Part shown: piece by piece, positions 7,070 to 17,763 of the stretch
Layout of the letters: each line of letters begins with the position of its first letter
Numbering within the stretch: position 1 is the stretch's first letter
NCBI GenBank assembly: GCA_902546085.1
Contig: CACCIO010000009.1
Span: 1 to 36,975 of the forward strand
From: an uncultured Pelagibacteraceae bacterium
Lineage (GTDB): Bacteria; Pseudomonadota; Alphaproteobacteria; Pelagibacterales; Pelagibacteraceae
Direction of reading: 5' to 3'
Length of the DNA: 36,975 bases
Notes under the pieces: model-generated
What the model was told of the DNA's origin: nothing
Database searches by the model: none
The model's input: the letters and a program-made list of their open reading frames with translations, nothing else
Position numbers and translations under genes: made by a program

Positions 7070-9648
7070 TAAATTAAATTATCATCAATTTTTATTGCTG
7101 AAACAACTTTTTCTTCTCCTGATAACTTAATTATTCTAACCCCTTGTGTATTTCTGCCTGCAGTTCTTATTTCTTTAACAGCTACTCTAATAACCCTGCC
7201 TTTGTTTGTAGAAATTAAAATTTCATCACCCTCAAAAACAGGGAAAGATGAAGTAATATTTCCATTTCTTGGTGAATTTACTATTCCTATTATTCCTTTT
7301 CCACCTCTGTTAGTAACTCTGTAATCTCTATGCGAAGTTTTTTTACCATAACCATTCTCGCTTATTGATAAAACAAATTTCTCTCTTGCTTTTAATTCAG
7401 ATTTTTTGTCTTTTGATTTTTTTCCATTTTTATTAATTTTATCATTATCAATAACTGATAAAGATACTATTTGATCATTTGATGCTAACTCTATTCCTTT
7501 GATTCCTTTAGAAGATCTACCTTTAAAAACTCTAAGCTTTTTGGCTTCAAATCTAATGCATTTTCCAAATTTTGTGCTTAAAATTACATCTTGATCATCT
7601 TTACAAATTTTAACACCTACAATTTTATCATTATTATCTAATTTCATTGCAATTTTTCCAGATGCATTAATTGATGAAAAATCCTCTAAACTATTTTTTC
7701 TTACTTTTCCTTGAGCTGTGGCGAAAATTATTTGATAATTTTTTAAGTCTGTTTCATCCTCAGGCATTGGCATAATTGAACTTATTGCTTGGTGACTCTT
7801 TAGAGGTAATATATTAAATAAAGATTTACCTTTAGAAGATGACGAACCCTCTGGGATTTTCCAAGCTTTGATCTTATAAACTAAACCCTCGGTGGAAAAG
7901 AAGAGAACTGAAGTATGAGTATTCACAGATAATGTTTGTACAACAGAGTCCTGGTCCCTAGTTGTTATACCTGATTTTCCCTTACCACCTCTTTTTTGTT
8001 TTTTTACTCCATCTAATGAACCTCTTTTTATATATCCTTGTAATGTAACTGTAATTATTACTGATTGTTTTTGTATAGTTTCCTCAATATCATAATTTAA
8101 AACAGCATCTATAATTTTGGTTCTTCTTGGTATAGCAAATTTGTCTTTAATGTTTTTAAGTTCATCACTAATTACTCTCAAAAGTTCTTTTTTTGATGAT
8201 ATAATCTTCTTATATTTAGTAATTAATTCAGCTAATTTTTTAATTTCAACTTCGATCTCATTAATTCCTAATGCGGTTAACTTTTGAAGTCTTAACTCTA
8301 AAATGGCTAAAACCTGCGGTTCAGATAAAGAATAAAGTTTTTTAACTTTTTTTCCCTCTACTAAAGAAATTAATTTTAAGGATTTATTTATTTTCCACTT
8401 GGTTTTTAAAATTGATAGTTTAGCATCATGTGGTGTTTTAGATGATCGAATAATTTTTATTATTTTATCTAAATTTTCTACTGAAACTGACAATCCAATG
8501 AGTATGTGAGCACGTTCTTCAGCCTTTTGAAGATCAAATTTTGTTTTCTTAATAACTACATCTTCTCTAAAAGTTAAAAAATTTGTTAAAAAATCTTTTA
8601 GTGTGCAATTTTGTGGTTTCCCCTCTACAATTGCTAAAGTATTAAATCCAAATGAACTTTCTATCTGGGTATTTTTATATAATTGTCTTTTTATAGTTTC
8701 TGGCTCTACACCGTTTCTTAAATCTATAGCAACTCTTATACCTTCTCTGTTTGACTCGTCTCTAATATCTCTTATTCCTTCAATTTTTTTTTCTCTAACC
8801 AATTGAGCAATCCTTTCATTTAAAACAGATTTATTAACTTGATAAGGTATTGAAGTTATTACTAGTCTCTCACGTCCATTTTTTTGTTGTTCGATTGAAA
8901 TTTCACCTCTAATCTTAAAAGATCCTCTTCCATTCTTATATCCTAGTTTAATTATATCTTTGCCTATAATAACACCACCAGTTGGAAAATCTGGTCCTGG
9001 AATATGTTTCATTAATTCTTTAATTTTAATATCTTTATTATCAATTAAAGCTAAGGTACCATCTATAATTTCACCTAAATTATGAGGAGGTATACTGGTT
9101 GCCATTCCAACGGCAATACCACCAGCTCCATTGACCAATAGATTTGGAAATTGTGCAGGTAAAACACTGGGCTCTTTCTCTGTTTCATCATAATTACTTT
9201 TGAATGAAATTGTATTTTTTTCAATATCATCAATTAGATATTGAGAAACTTTTGACAAACGAGTTTCGGTATATCGCATCGCTGCTGCTGGATCACCATC
9301 TATGGAACCAAAATTTCCTTGACCTTGAATTAAAGGTAGACTCATAGAGAAATCTTGTACCATTCTGACTAAAGCATCATAAACAGATTGATCACCGTGA
9401 GGGTGATATTTACCAATAACATCTCCAACAATTCTTGCAGATTTTCTAAATTGTTTAGACCAATCATATCCACCTTTGTACATTGCATATAAAATTCTTC
9501 TATGAACAGGTTTTAATCCGTCTCTCACGTCAGGAAGTGCACGACTTACGATTACACTCATTGCATAAGAAAGATATGATGAGCTCATCTCATCATGCAT
9601 TGAGATTAATTTTATATTTTTATCTTTAAACTCTTCAGTATTTTTCAT
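7069..9648 (-). CDS. gyrA: DNA gyrase subunit A
   Basis: Breakage-reunion subunit of DNA gyrase, which introduces negative supercoils with GyrB. It is 859 aa. The N-terminus has the winged-helix/tower region with [17 protein letters not shown] and the catalytic tyrosine Tyr126 ([10 protein letters not shown]). The quinolone-determining segment reads [16 protein letters not shown], so Gln87 stands where E. coli has Ser83, and Asp91 corresponds to Asp87. The C-terminal beta-pinwheel is complete and includes the GyrA box-type [10 protein letters not shown] segment. A lysine-rich insert (about residues 740-755, [16 protein letters not shown]) lies between blades. It starts 5 bases after ssb and overlaps coaD by one base. 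Confidence 0.97.
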   Translation of the reverse strand: MKNTEEFKDKNIKLISMHDEMSSSYLSYAMSVIVSRALPDVRDGLKPVHRRILYAMYKGGYDWSKQFRKSARIVGDVIGKYHPHGDQSVYDALVRMVQDFSMSLPLIQGQGNFGSIDGDPAAAMRYTETRLSKVSQYLIDDIEKNTISFKSNYDETEKEPSVLPAQFPNLLVNGAGGIAVGMATSIPPHNLGEIIDGTLALIDNKDIKIKELMKHIPGPDFPTGGVIIGKDIIKLGYKNGRGSFKIRGEISIEQQKNGRERLVITSIPYQVNKSVLNERIAQLVREKKIEGIRDIRDESNREGIRVAIDLRNGVEPETIKRQLYKNTQIESSFGFNTLAIVEGKPQNCTLKDFLTNFLTFREDVVIKKTKFDLQKAEERAHILIGLSVSVENLDKIIKIIRSSKTPHDAKLSILKTKWKINKSLKLISLVEGKKVKKLYSLSEPQVLAILELRLQKLTALGINEIEVEIKKLAELITKYKKIISSKKELLRVISDELKNIKDKFAIPRRTKIIDAVLNYDIEETIQKQSVIITVTLQGYIKRGSLDGVKKQKRGGKGKSGITTRDQDSVVQTLSVNTHTSVLFFSTEGLVYKIKAWKIPEGSSSSKGKSLFNILPLKSHQAISSIMPMPEDETDLKNYQIIFATAQGKVRKNSLEDFSSINASGKIAMKLDNNDKIVGVKICKDDQDVILSTKFGKCIRFEAKKLRVFKGRSSKGIKGIELASNDQIVSLSVIDNDKINKNGKKSKDKKSELKAREKFVLSISENGYGKKTSHRDYRVTNRGGKGIIGIVNSPRNGNITSSFPVFEGDEILISTNKGRVIRVAVKEIRTAGRNTQGVRIIKLSGEEKVVSAIKIDDNLI

Positions 9649-9653
9649 AGAAA

Positions 9654-10103
9654 TTAAAATGGAATTTCATCGTCCATATCTGACACTTGTGAAGTATCCT
9701 CAATATTATTTTGCTCAGTTGTGTCATTTTGAATTCCACCACCAGAATTACCTCCACCCAACATGGTAAGTGAAGAATTATATCCTTGTATAACTATTTC
9801 AGTTGAAAATTTATCTTGTCCTGATTGCTCGTCTTTCCATTTTCTTGTTGTAAGTTGCCCCTCTATATAAACTTGCGCACCTTTTTTTAAATACTGCTGA
9901 ACAACATTTACTAAACCTTCATTAAATACAACTACACGGTGCCACTCTGTTTTTTCTTTCCTTTCGCCTGTATTTTTATCTTTCCAGGATTGACTTGTTG
10001 CGAGGCTTAATCTAGCAACACTTTTACCATTTACCATTTGCTTAATTTCAGGATCTGCGCCCAAACGACCAATTAATAATACTTTATTTAAACTTCCAGC
10101 CAT
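9654..10103 (-). CDS. ssb: Single-stranded DNA-binding protein
   Basis: Binds single-stranded DNA in replication, repair and recombination. It is 149 aa with an N-terminal OB fold (about residues 4-110, starting [19 protein letters not shown]), a short Gly/Asn-rich linker and the acidic protein-interaction tip DMDDEIPF at the C-terminus, which recruits repair proteins. It is the first gene of the minus-strand run leading to tgt and is divergent from uvrA, the classic arrangement in Proteobacteria. I see no alphaproteobacterial LexA box (GTTC-N7-GTTC) in the intergenic region. Confidence 0.97.
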   Translation of the reverse strand: MAGSLNKVLLIGRLGADPEIKQMVNGKSVARLSLATSQSWKDKNTGERKEKTEWHRVVVFNEGLVNVVQQYLKKGAQVYIEGQLTTRKWKDEQSGQDKFSTEIVIQGYNSSLTMLGGGNSGGGIQNDTTEQNNIEDTSQVSDMDDEIPF

Positions 10104-10136
10104 AATATTTAATATTTGTTAAATAAGTTAATTAGA

Positions 10137-10145
10137 ATTATACCA
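10137..10145 (-). promoter_or_regulatory. Extended -10 promoter of ssb
   Basis: On the minus strand TGG-TATAAT is an extended -10 element with a perfect hexamer (10142-10137), about 34 bases ahead of the ssb ATG. No strong -35 is visible, which fits an extended -10 promoter. Confidence 0.5.
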
Positions 10146-10191
10146 CAATTCTTCTGAATATTAATTTTATTAACTCAAAGCAACTAAAATT

Positions 10192-13044
10192 ATGATGAAA
10201 AAGATAGTTATTAAGGGCGCTAAAGAACATAATTTGAAGAATGTTACTGTAGAGATTCCAAAAGACAAATTTGTGGTCATAACTGGTCTATCAGGGTCAG
10301 GAAAATCATCTTTAGCTTTTGATACTATCTATGCAGAAGGTCAGAGAAGGTATGTAGAGAGTTTATCTGCCTATGCTCGTCAATTTTTAGATAAAATGAA
10401 AAAACCAAATGTTGATTTAATTGAAGGATTAAGTCCAGCCATTGCAATTGAACAAAAAAATACTTCAAAAAACCCAAGATCTACTGTTGCAACTGTAACT
10501 GAAATTTATGATTACATGAGAGTATTATACGCTAGAGCAGGAATTCCCTACTCACCATTCACTGGTAAACCAATAACCTCTCAAACAATTACACAAATAG
10601 TAGATTTGGTTAAAAAATTACCAAAAAAATCAACAATATATATTTACGCTCCAGTGGTAAGAGGTCGTAAAGGTGAATATAGAAAAGATATTTTAAGCTA
10701 CAAAAGAAGAGGATTTAGAAAAATTAAAATTGATAATGTTTTATATGATATAGAAAAATCACCCAATTTAGATAAAAAACTTAAACATGATATTTCAGTC
10801 TTGGTAGATAGAATAGTTTTAAATTCAAAACTTGGAAACAGATTGGCTGAAAGTATTGAAACAGCTGTGAATTTAGCTAACGGTTTGGTTTTTGTCGAAT
10901 ATGAAGATGAAACACTTCCTCAAAAATTTAGGAAATTAGAAAAGTTAATTTATTCTACAAAGTTTGCTTGCCCTGAGAGTGGTTTTACAATAGAGGAAAT
11001 TGAACCAAGACTTTTCTCATTTAACAGTCCTTATGGAGCGTGTGAAGAGTGTGAGGGGATTGGAATGAAATTAAATGTTGATCCAAACTTAGTCGTCCCT
11101 GATGAAAGAAAAAGTTTAGCAGATGGAGCGATTGAACCTTGGTCAAAATCAACCACACTATATTATGCACAAACTTTAGCATCTTTAGCTAAACATTATG
11201 GTTTTTCTTTAGATGAAAAATGGAAAAAATTGCCCAAAAAAATTAAAGATATTGTTCTTTATGGTTCTGATGAGGATGAGATTAAATTTAATTTCGATGA
11301 TGGTTATGAAAAATATTCATACAAAAAAACTTTTGAAGGTGTAATTAATAATCTTGAACGAAGATTTCTAGAGTCTGATAGTGAATGGAAAAGAGAAGCA
11401 ATAGCTGAATATCAATCAGATACGGCATGCGAAGCATGTAATGGTGATAGATTAAAAGAGGAAGCATTATGTGTTAAAATTAATGATCTGAATATTAGTG
11501 AAGTAACAAAAAAATCTATTTTGGATGCAGCAGAATGGTTTAAAAATCTAGAAAATAATCTTGATAAAAGACAATTTAAAATAGCTGAACATGTTTTAAA
11601 AGAGATCAACGAAAGATTAAATTTTCTTCTAAATGTTGGTTTAGATTATTTAACTTTATCTAGAGAATCTGGAACATTATCAGGTGGTGAGGCTCAAAGA
11701 ATAAGATTAGCTTCACAGATTGGTTCTGGTTTAACGGGTGTTTTATATGTTTTGGATGAACCTTCAATTGGATTGCACCAAAAAGATAATGTAAAGCTCA
11801 TTAGTGCATTAAAAAGATTACGAGATCTAGGAAATACAGTCATTGTTGTTGAGCATGATACTGAGACAATGGAAAATGCAGATCACATTATTGATCTAGG
11901 TCCTGAAGCTGGGAGCAATGGTGGTCAGATAACAGCTCAAGGATCTTATGAGGAAATTAAAAAAGATAAAAATAGTATTACAGGACAGTATCTTGCAAAT
12001 AAAAAAATAATCGAAATACCTAAGTCAAGACGTTTGGCTAAAAATGGACGATTTGTTGAAATTAATGGTGCAAGTGGAAATAATTTAAATAATGTTAATC
12101 TTAAAATTCCAACCGGAACTTTTACCTGCGTTACTGGTGTCTCGGGTAGTGGTAAATCTACTCTAATATTACAAACACTATTCCACGCCTTAAATTTAAC
12201 TTTAAATAATAAAGCTCGAAAAGCACCTAAATCATTTAAAGGTTATAAAGGAGTAGAATTAATTGATAAAATAATTGATATTGACCAATCTCCTATTGGG
12301 AGAACACCTAGATCAAATCCAGCAACATACACAGGAGCCTTTGGACCTATTAGAGATTGGTTTGCAAGTTTGCCTGAATCCAAAACAAGAGGATATAAAC
12401 CAGGTAGATTTTCTTTTAATGTTAAAGGAGGTAGATGTGAAGCTTGCGAGGGTGATGGAGTAATCACATATGAAATGCATTTTCTGCCTGATGTTTATAT
12501 ACAATGTGATGAGTGTAAGGGAACAAGGTATAATAGAGAAACCTTGGAAATAAAATTTAAAGGAAAAAGTATTGCAGATGTTTTAGATATGTCAGTTGAT
12601 GAAGGTTGTGAATATTTTGAAAATATATCAAATATAAAAACAAAATTGCTAACATTAAAAAAGGTTGGATTGGGTTATATAAAAATTGGGCAACAAGCAA
12701 CAACACTATCAGGTGGTGAGGCTCAGAGAATAAAATTAGCAAAAGAATTGTCGAAGAGATCAACTGGAAGAACAATGTATATATTAGATGAACCAACAAC
12801 AGGGTTACATCAACATGATATTAAAAAACTATTGGAGATTCTTCATACGTTTGTAAAACTTGGGAATACAGTAGTTGTTATTGAACATAATTTAGATGTA
12901 ATTAAAACGGCAGATTACATTGTAGACATGGGACCAGAGGGTGGTGTAAAAGGTGGTAAAATTGTCGCCGAAGGTAAACCTGAGGAAGTATGTAAGGTTA
13001 AAGATAGCTATACAGGTCAATTTTTAAAACCTCTTTTAAATTAG
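10192..13044 (+). CDS. uvrA: Excinuclease ABC subunit A
   Basis: Damage-recognition ATPase of nucleotide excision repair, 950 aa. Two ABC ATPase modules are present: the first Walker [16 protein letters not shown] (about residues 31-45) with signature [19 protein letters not shown], the second [13 protein letters not shown] with [19 protein letters not shown]. The second zinc module is intact (CEACEGDGV...CDECKGTRY). In the first, one cysteine is replaced ([18 protein letters not shown] then CEECEGIG), as I recall from other alphaproteobacterial UvrA proteins. A second ATG lies one codon downstream (10195). It is divergent from ssb. Confidence 0.97.
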   Translation: MMKKIVIKGAKEHNLKNVTVEIPKDKFVVITGLSGSGKSSLAFDTIYAEGQRRYVESLSAYARQFLDKMKKPNVDLIEGLSPAIAIEQKNTSKNPRSTVATVTEIYDYMRVLYARAGIPYSPFTGKPITSQTITQIVDLVKKLPKKSTIYIYAPVVRGRKGEYRKDILSYKRRGFRKIKIDNVLYDIEKSPNLDKKLKHDISVLVDRIVLNSKLGNRLAESIETAVNLANGLVFVEYEDETLPQKFRKLEKLIYSTKFACPESGFTIEEIEPRLFSFNSPYGACEECEGIGMKLNVDPNLVVPDERKSLADGAIEPWSKSTTLYYAQTLASLAKHYGFSLDEKWKKLPKKIKDIVLYGSDEDEIKFNFDDGYEKYSYKKTFEGVINNLERRFLESDSEWKREAIAEYQSDTACEACNGDRLKEEALCVKINDLNISEVTKKSILDAAEWFKNLENNLDKRQFKIAEHVLKEINERLNFLLNVGLDYLTLSRESGTLSGGEAQRIRLASQIGSGLTGVLYVLDEPSIGLHQKDNVKLISALKRLRDLGNTVIVVEHDTETMENADHIIDLGPEAGSNGGQITAQGSYEEIKKDKNSITGQYLANKKIIEIPKSRRLAKNGRFVEINGASGNNLNNVNLKIPTGTFTCVTGVSGSGKSTLILQTLFHALNLTLNNKARKAPKSFKGYKGVELIDKIIDIDQSPIGRTPRSNPATYTGAFGPIRDWFASLPESKTRGYKPGRFSFNVKGGRCEACEGDGVITYEMHFLPDVYIQCDECKGTRYNRETLEIKFKGKSIADVLDMSVDEGCEYFENISNIKTKLLTLKKVGLGYIKIGQQATTLSGGEAQRIKLAKELSKRSTGRTMYILDEPTTGLHQHDIKKLLEILHTFVKLGNTVVVIEHNLDVIKTADYIVDMGPEGGVKGGKIVAEGKPEEVCKVKDSYTGQFLKPLLN

Positions 13045-13092
13045 ATTTTAAAACTTAAAATTTTAAAAAATTAGTGTATATTTAATAGAATC

Positions 13093-13695
13093 ATGAGCAA
13101 TTTGTTATCATCATTATCAAAAACAGTTCACACATCGCTAGCTATAGCAATATTATTATTTTTAGGATTATTCTATTTAAATGATGGGATAGCTATAGAT
13201 ACATTATTCTGGAGCTGGTTGTTCAGATATATCCATGTAATTGTTGCAATTATGTGGATTGGACTATTGTGGTATTTTAATTTTGTTCAAATTCCTAATA
13301 TGGGAAAAATTCCAGATGAACAAAAACCTGCCATAGGTAAAGTAATTGCTCCAGCTGCATTATTTTATTTTAGATGGGCTGCTGCATTGACTGTTCTTTC
13401 TGGATTAATTCTTGCTCTTCTAAATGGATATCTTCACGACGCAATGACTTTAAGTATTGGTTCAGGAGTACCAAAACATACTGCAATTGGTATTGGAATG
13501 TGGCTAGGAATCATAATGGCTTTTAATGTTTGGTTTGTTATTTGGCCAAATCAAAAAAGAGCTTTGGGAATTGTAGAAAGTGACCCTGATACAAAAGCAA
13601 AATCAGCTAAAACTGCAATGCTTTTCTCAAGAACAAATACATTATTGTCGTTACCAATGTTACTCACAATGGTAATAGCTCAAAACTTATATTAA
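13093..13695 (+). CDS. PuuD/Urate_ox_N-like membrane protein, membrane domain only
   Basis: Integral membrane protein of 200 aa with about five hydrophobic helices (roughly residues 14-30, 44-66, 88-112, 132-153 and 183-198). The segments IHVIVAIMWIGLLWYFNFVQ, FYFRWAAALTVLSG, GMWLGIIMAFNVWFVIWPNQ and SRTNTLLSLPML match the membrane domain of bacterial PuuD-type urate hydroxylases (Pfam Urate_ox_N) as I remember them. PuuD proteins are about twice as long and carry a cytochrome c domain; this one has no CxxCH motif. Urate oxidation is therefore not established; it may be a related membrane redox or haem protein. It follows uvrA by 48 bases and ends one base from the convergent secF stop. Confidence 0.65.
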   Translation: MSNLLSSLSKTVHTSLAIAILLFLGLFYLNDGIAIDTLFWSWLFRYIHVIVAIMWIGLLWYFNFVQIPNMGKIPDEQKPAIGKVIAPAALFYFRWAAALTVLSGLILALLNGYLHDAMTLSIGSGVPKHTAIGIGMWLGIIMAFNVWFVIWPNQKRALGIVESDPDTKAKSAKTAMLFSRTNTLLSLPMLLTMVIAQNLY

Positions 13696-13696
13696 A

Positions 13697-14587
13697 TTAT
13701 TTTTTATCGTCTTCTCTAAGTACAGTTTTTTGTGAAACTCTTAGTCTAACTAAAACAGTATTAGCTATATAAATGGATGAATAGGTTCCGAAAACAACGC
13801 CAAGTATCATTGCTAATGAAAATCCTTTTAATATTTCTCCACCAAAAAAATAAATTGCTAATAAAGCTAGTAAAGTAGTTGCAGATGTAATTATAGTTCT
13901 TGATAACGTTTCATTAATTGAAATATTTGTTAATTCAAAAATCTTAATATCAGAATATTTTCTAAGATTTTCTCTAACACGGTCAAAAATTACAACAGTA
14001 TCATTCATTGAATATCCAACTATTGTTAATACTGCTGCTATAATTGATAAATTAATTTCAAAACTAAATAATGAAAAAACACCTAGAGTTACAATAACAT
14101 CATGGAACAAAGCTAAAATTGCACCTAAACTAAACTGCCATTCAAATCTAATCCAAATGTAAATCAGCATTAATGCCAATGACAAAGATATTGCTATTAC
14201 TCCTGATTTTAATAATTCAGCACTAACTTTTGGGCCAACATTTTCAACTCTTCTAAAATCATAGTTGTTTCCAAAAGATTTATCTAAATTAACTTTAATT
14301 TCTTCAATTATATTTTTCTTATTGTCTTTATTTTCAAATTTTACTAAATAATCAGTGTCATTACCAAATTTCTTAACCGAAACATCACCCAAATCCATTT
14401 GGTTAAATCTATCTCTTAATGAACTAACATTAATTTTTGAGTCTGAGGCTCTTAATTCAATTAATGTTCCACCTTTAAAGTCTATACCAAAATTGAGTCC
14501 TTTGAATATTAATAATAATAATGAAACAACAATCAATGCTAAAGATAATAAATTAAAATGATTGTAATATTTATTAAAGGCAATCAT
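13697..14587 (-). CDS. secF: Protein translocase subunit SecF
   Basis: Inner-membrane partner of SecD that uses the proton gradient to complete Sec-dependent export. It is 296 aa with six predicted helices. Characteristic stretches are GIDFKGGTLIEL near the first periplasmic loop, ENVGPKVSAELLKSGV, VGYSMNDTVVIFDRVREN and LSRTIITSATTLLALLAIYFFGG. Its ATG overlaps the secD stop by one base (TAATG), and it ends the yajC-secD-secF operon. The C-terminus converges on the PuuD-like gene with no room for a terminator. Confidence 0.97.
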   Translation of the reverse strand: MIAFNKYYNHFNLLSLALIVVSLLLLIFKGLNFGIDFKGGTLIELRASDSKINVSSLRDRFNQMDLGDVSVKKFGNDTDYLVKFENKDNKKNIIEEIKVNLDKSFGNNYDFRRVENVGPKVSAELLKSGVIAISLSLALMLIYIWIRFEWQFSLGAILALFHDVIVTLGVFSLFSFEINLSIIAAVLTIVGYSMNDTVVIFDRVRENLRKYSDIKIFELTNISINETLSRTIITSATTLLALLAIYFFGGEILKGFSLAMILGVVFGTYSSIYIANTVLVRLRVSQKTVLREDDKK

Positions 14588-16140
14588 TATATTAATTTTT
14601 CCTTATTTTTATTTCTTGATACATAAATACTAGTGAATAATCTTGCTATAAAATAAACTGAAAATAGTGTTGTAAATATTCCAACTCCCAGGGTTACAGC
14701 AAAACCTTTTACAGGACCTGAACCCATAAAAAATAAAATAATTGCAGCTAATAATGTAGTAATATTTGCATCTAAAATTGCTGTTCTTGATTTAGTATAA
14801 CCACCATCAAAAGCCAAAATATTGTTAGTCTCGTCTTTTAATTCTTCTTTAATCCTCTCAAATATTAAAACGTTTGCATCAACTGCCATACCTACAGTTA
14901 GAATAATACCTGCAATACCAGGCAATGTTAAAGTAGCCTCAAATAAAGTTAAAACACCTAAAAGAATAAACAAATTAACTATTAGTGTAACATTAGTAAT
15001 TAATCCAAAAATTTTATATTTTACGAACATGAAAATTATAACCAATATAAAACCTATTGCTAAGGCAATCATTCCTGCATTAATTGAATCTTGACCTAGA
15101 TCTGGACCTACTGTTCTTTCTTCAATTATTTCTAATGGAGCTGGTAATGCTCCTGATCTTAATAATAAAGCTAGATCAGTTGCTGTTTGAAAAGTGAAAC
15201 CACCACTTATCTGACCAGACCCACTGGCAATAGTGTCTCTAACTACTGGTGCACTAATAATTTTGCCATCTAAAACGATTGCTAATTGCTTTCCAATGCC
15301 AGTTGAAGTTGCCTTACCAAACCTTTTTGCACCTACTCTATCTAAAGTAAATGAAACAATAGTTTGATTAGTTTGAGTGTCCATTTTTGGCTGAGCATCA
15401 AGTAAATTTTCACCACTTATAATTATTCTTTTACTAACTGTGGCTTCTTCAAGACCATTTTCAAATTTTAACTTTTCAACACCAAAACGGTCATTTTCGT
15501 CATTTGTTACAAAACGAAATGTGAGATTTGCAGTTTTTCCAAGTAATGATTTTATTCTCATTGGATCATCTAATCCAGGAAGCTCAACTAAAATTCTGTT
15601 ATTCCCTCTTTTGAGTATATTGGGTTCATTAGTACCAACTTCATCTACCCTTCTTCTAACTATTTCTATAGCTTGATCTTGAGAAGAGTTTTTAAGTTTA
15701 ATTAAACCCTGTTTTGAAAAATTAACTTTAAAATTTAATCCTGTATCTTCAATTTCTAACTGATGTGATTTAAATCTTGGGTAATAAGGATTAAGATCAC
15801 TATTTTCATCCTGAAAAACATCTAAGACAGATTGCTTATCATTATCTATTACATTAAAAAAAATATTTTGATTATCTATTTTTATATTGTTTATTTTAAT
15901 ATTTTTCTCTTTGAAGTAATTTCTGATTGTTGTTGTTAGGTTTTGTAATTTTTGTTCAATTACAGGTTCATTATCAATTTCAAGCAGTAGATAGGATCCA
16001 CCTTGGAGGTCTAATCCTAGATTAATTTTTTTATCAAAAAAACTATCATCAAACTTAAAAAGATTTGAGGAAGCAATTAAAATAAAAAGAACTGAAAAGA
16101 GAGTTACAAATAAAATTCTTAACTTAGAGAAATAAAGCAC
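14587..16140 (-). CDS. secD: Protein translocase subunit SecD
   Basis: Large RND-type accessory subunit of the Sec translocon, 517 aa. It has an N-terminal membrane helix (residues about 6-25), GLDLQGGSYLLLEID, a large periplasmic P1 domain (about 60-330, with IEIVRRRVDEVGTNEP and ILVELPGLDDP), then five helices including GIAGIILTVGMAVDANVLIFERIKEEL, the conserved proton-path segment. It starts 14 bases after yajC and is coupled to secF by a TAATG overlap. Length and order of motifs are normal. Confidence 0.97.
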   Translation of the reverse strand: MLYFSKLRILFVTLFSVLFILIASSNLFKFDDSFFDKKINLGLDLQGGSYLLLEIDNEPVIEQKLQNLTTTIRNYFKEKNIKINNIKIDNQNIFFNVIDNDKQSVLDVFQDENSDLNPYYPRFKSHQLEIEDTGLNFKVNFSKQGLIKLKNSSQDQAIEIVRRRVDEVGTNEPNILKRGNNRILVELPGLDDPMRIKSLLGKTANLTFRFVTNDENDRFGVEKLKFENGLEEATVSKRIIISGENLLDAQPKMDTQTNQTIVSFTLDRVGAKRFGKATSTGIGKQLAIVLDGKIISAPVVRDTIASGSGQISGGFTFQTATDLALLLRSGALPAPLEIIEERTVGPDLGQDSINAGMIALAIGFILVIIFMFVKYKIFGLITNVTLIVNLFILLGVLTLFEATLTLPGIAGIILTVGMAVDANVLIFERIKEELKDETNNILAFDGGYTKSRTAILDANITTLLAAIILFFMGSGPVKGFAVTLGVGIFTTLFSVYFIARLFTSIYVSRNKNKEKLI

Positions 16141-16154
16141 TTATCTAAAAATAA

Positions 16155-16448
16155 TTATTTTTTAACTTCTTGAGTGTTTGTATTAACAAGACTTTGAATA
16201 CCAGTAGATTTAACTATCTCAACTTTTACATTTTCAGCAATTTCTACTTCAACTTTATCATTATCAATTAGTCTCTCTACTGTACCTGTAATACCACCAG
16301 AAGTGACAACTCTGTCACCTCTTTTAAGGCTTTCAACCATAGCCTTATGCTCTTTAACCTTTTTTTGCTGTGGTCTGATTAAGAAAAAATAAAAAATAAC
16401 AAAAATTAAAATTAAAGGTATAAATTGTCCGATTCCTGAACCTTCCAT
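16155..16448 (-). CDS. yajC: Preprotein translocase subunit YajC
   Basis: Small membrane protein of the SecDF-YajC complex, 97 aa. It has one helix (PLILIFVIFYFFLIRPQQKK, about residues 9-28) and a cytoplasmic domain with LKRGDRVVTSGGITGTV, the YajC hallmark. It is first in yajC-secD-secF and has one of the few recognisable Shine-Dalgarno sequences in the window (AAGGAG, 4 nt before the ATG). Confidence 0.96.
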   Translation of the reverse strand: MEGSGIGQFIPLILIFVIFYFFLIRPQQKKVKEHKAMVESLKRGDRVVTSGGITGTVERLIDNDKVEVEIAENVKVEIVKSTGIQSLVNTNTQEVKK

Positions 16449-16452
16449 AAAT

Positions 16453-16480
16453 CTCCTTATAAATTATGTGAATATTTATA
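16453..16480 (-). promoter_or_regulatory. Candidate -10 and strong ribosome binding site of yajC
   Basis: On the minus strand TATAAA (16480-16475) is a candidate -10 and AAGGAG (16458-16453) is a clear Shine-Dalgarno sequence four bases before the yajC ATG. Most other starts in this window lack such a site. The -35 is uncertain (TTGTTT-like, short spacing). Confidence 0.45.
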
Positions 16481-16503
16481 CTATCTATGTGATTAAAACA
16501 ACT

Positions 16504-17763
16504 TTATTTAACTGAAATTAATTCCAAATTATTCATATACGGCCGCAGTACCTTTGGAATAATAATCGAACCATCTTTTTGTTGATAGTTTTCAAGTACA
16601 GCAATTAAAGTTCTACCCACAGCTAAACCACTTCCATTTAATGTTCCAACAAAAACAGTTTCCTTATTTTTATTTTTATATCTTGATTTCATTCTTTGTG
16701 CCTGAAATGTTGAACAAGAAGAGCACGATGATATTTCACGATACTTGTTTTCTGATGGTAACCACACTTCAATATCATAAGTTTTTTCTGCACTAAAACC
16801 CATATCACCTGAACATAAAATTACTTTTCTATAAGGTAGCTTTAATTTATCTAGAATATCTGTTGCACAATTAGTCATTCGCTCTAATTCATCTAAACAA
16901 TTTTCTTTTTCAACAATACTTACCAGCTCAACTTTATAAAATTGATGTTGTCTAATCATTCCTTTTGTATCTTTTCCATAACTACCAGCTTCTTTTCTAA
17001 AACATGGAGTTGAAGCAACAAATCTCATAGGTAATTCTTTTTGATCAACGATTTTATCTTTAACTATATTGGTTAATATTACTTCTGCAGTTGGAATTAA
17101 AAATTTTCTATCAGATCCTTGATCAAATTTTATTTCAAATTGATCGTTTTCAAATTTTGGTAATTGGCCTGTTCCATACATGGTATTATCAGAAGCTATT
17201 AATGGAGGTGAAATTTCTTGATAACCATTTTGAATAATATGAGTATCTAGCATAAAATTAGATAAAGCACGTTCCAATAATGCTAGCTCTTTTTTTACAA
17301 ATACAAACCTTGACCCTGTTGTTTTTGTTGCAAGATCAAAATCTAGCATGCCTAAATTTTCGCCGAGTTCGTAATGAGATTTAGGTTTAAAATCAAATTC
17401 AGGAACTTTCCCGACTTTTAGGACTTCCACGTTGTCATTTTCATCTATTCCATTTGGAACATCTTGATGAGGTATGTTTGGTATACTTGATAAAATATTA
17501 TCTAATTCAGTTTTGGTATTTTTTTGTTGTTCAGAAATCTTCTCTAATTCTATAGATATTTCTTTAGATTTTTTAAATAGACTTTCATCTTTGGATTTTG
17601 AAATATTTTTTTTTTCTTTTTCTAAATTTTCTTTCTTTTGTATTAAATCTCTATTTAACTCATCAAGTTTTTTTAAATTATTAAAATCAATTTTTACTGA
17701 GCGTTTTACAAGATCTTTTTCAAATTTTGAAAAATCTTTTCTTATTTCTTTTAAATTATGCAT
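16504..17763 (-). CDS. serS: Seryl-tRNA synthetase
   Basis: Class II aminoacyl-tRNA synthetase that charges tRNA-Ser, including the tRNA-Ser(UGA) encoded at 747-836. It is 419 aa with an N-terminal antiparallel coiled-coil arm (about residues 25-100, rich in Lys/Glu) that grips the long variable arm of tRNA-Ser, then the catalytic core: motif 2 area TPCFRKEAGSYGKDTKGMIRQHQF and motif 3 area NGSGLAVGRTLIAVLENYQ. The ATG overlaps the tatC stop in an 8-base ATGCATAA arrangement, so it is probably coupled to the tat genes. tatABC-serS order is common in Alphaproteobacteria. Confidence 0.97.
   Translation of the reverse strand: MHNLKEIRKDFSKFEKDLVKRSVKIDFNNLKKLDELNRDLIQKKENLEKEKKNISKSKDESLFKKSKEISIELEKISEQQKNTKTELDNILSSIPNIPHQDVPNGIDENDNVEVLKVGKVPEFDFKPKSHYELGENLGMLDFDLATKTTGSRFVFVKKELALLERALSNFMLDTHIIQNGYQEISPPLIASDNTMYGTGQLPKFENDQFEIKFDQGSDRKFLIPTAEVILTNIVKDKIVDQKELPMRFVASTPCFRKEAGSYGKDTKGMIRQHQFYKVELVSIVEKENCLDELERMTNCATDILDKLKLPYRKVILCSGDMGFSAEKTYDIEVWLPSENKYREISSCSSCSTFQAQRMKSRYKNKNKETVFVGTLNGSGLAVGRTLIAVLENYQQKDGSIIIPKVLRPYMNNLELISVK

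Noticed and set aside
10104-10191. LexA/SOS box between ssb and uvrA
   Set aside because: No GTTC-N7-GTTC or CTG-N10-CAG type motif could be found in the 88 bases.
10960-11060. Missing cysteine in the first UvrA zinc module (CPES)
   Set aside because: To my knowledge this replacement is common in alphaproteobacterial UvrA proteins, so it is not specific to this genome.
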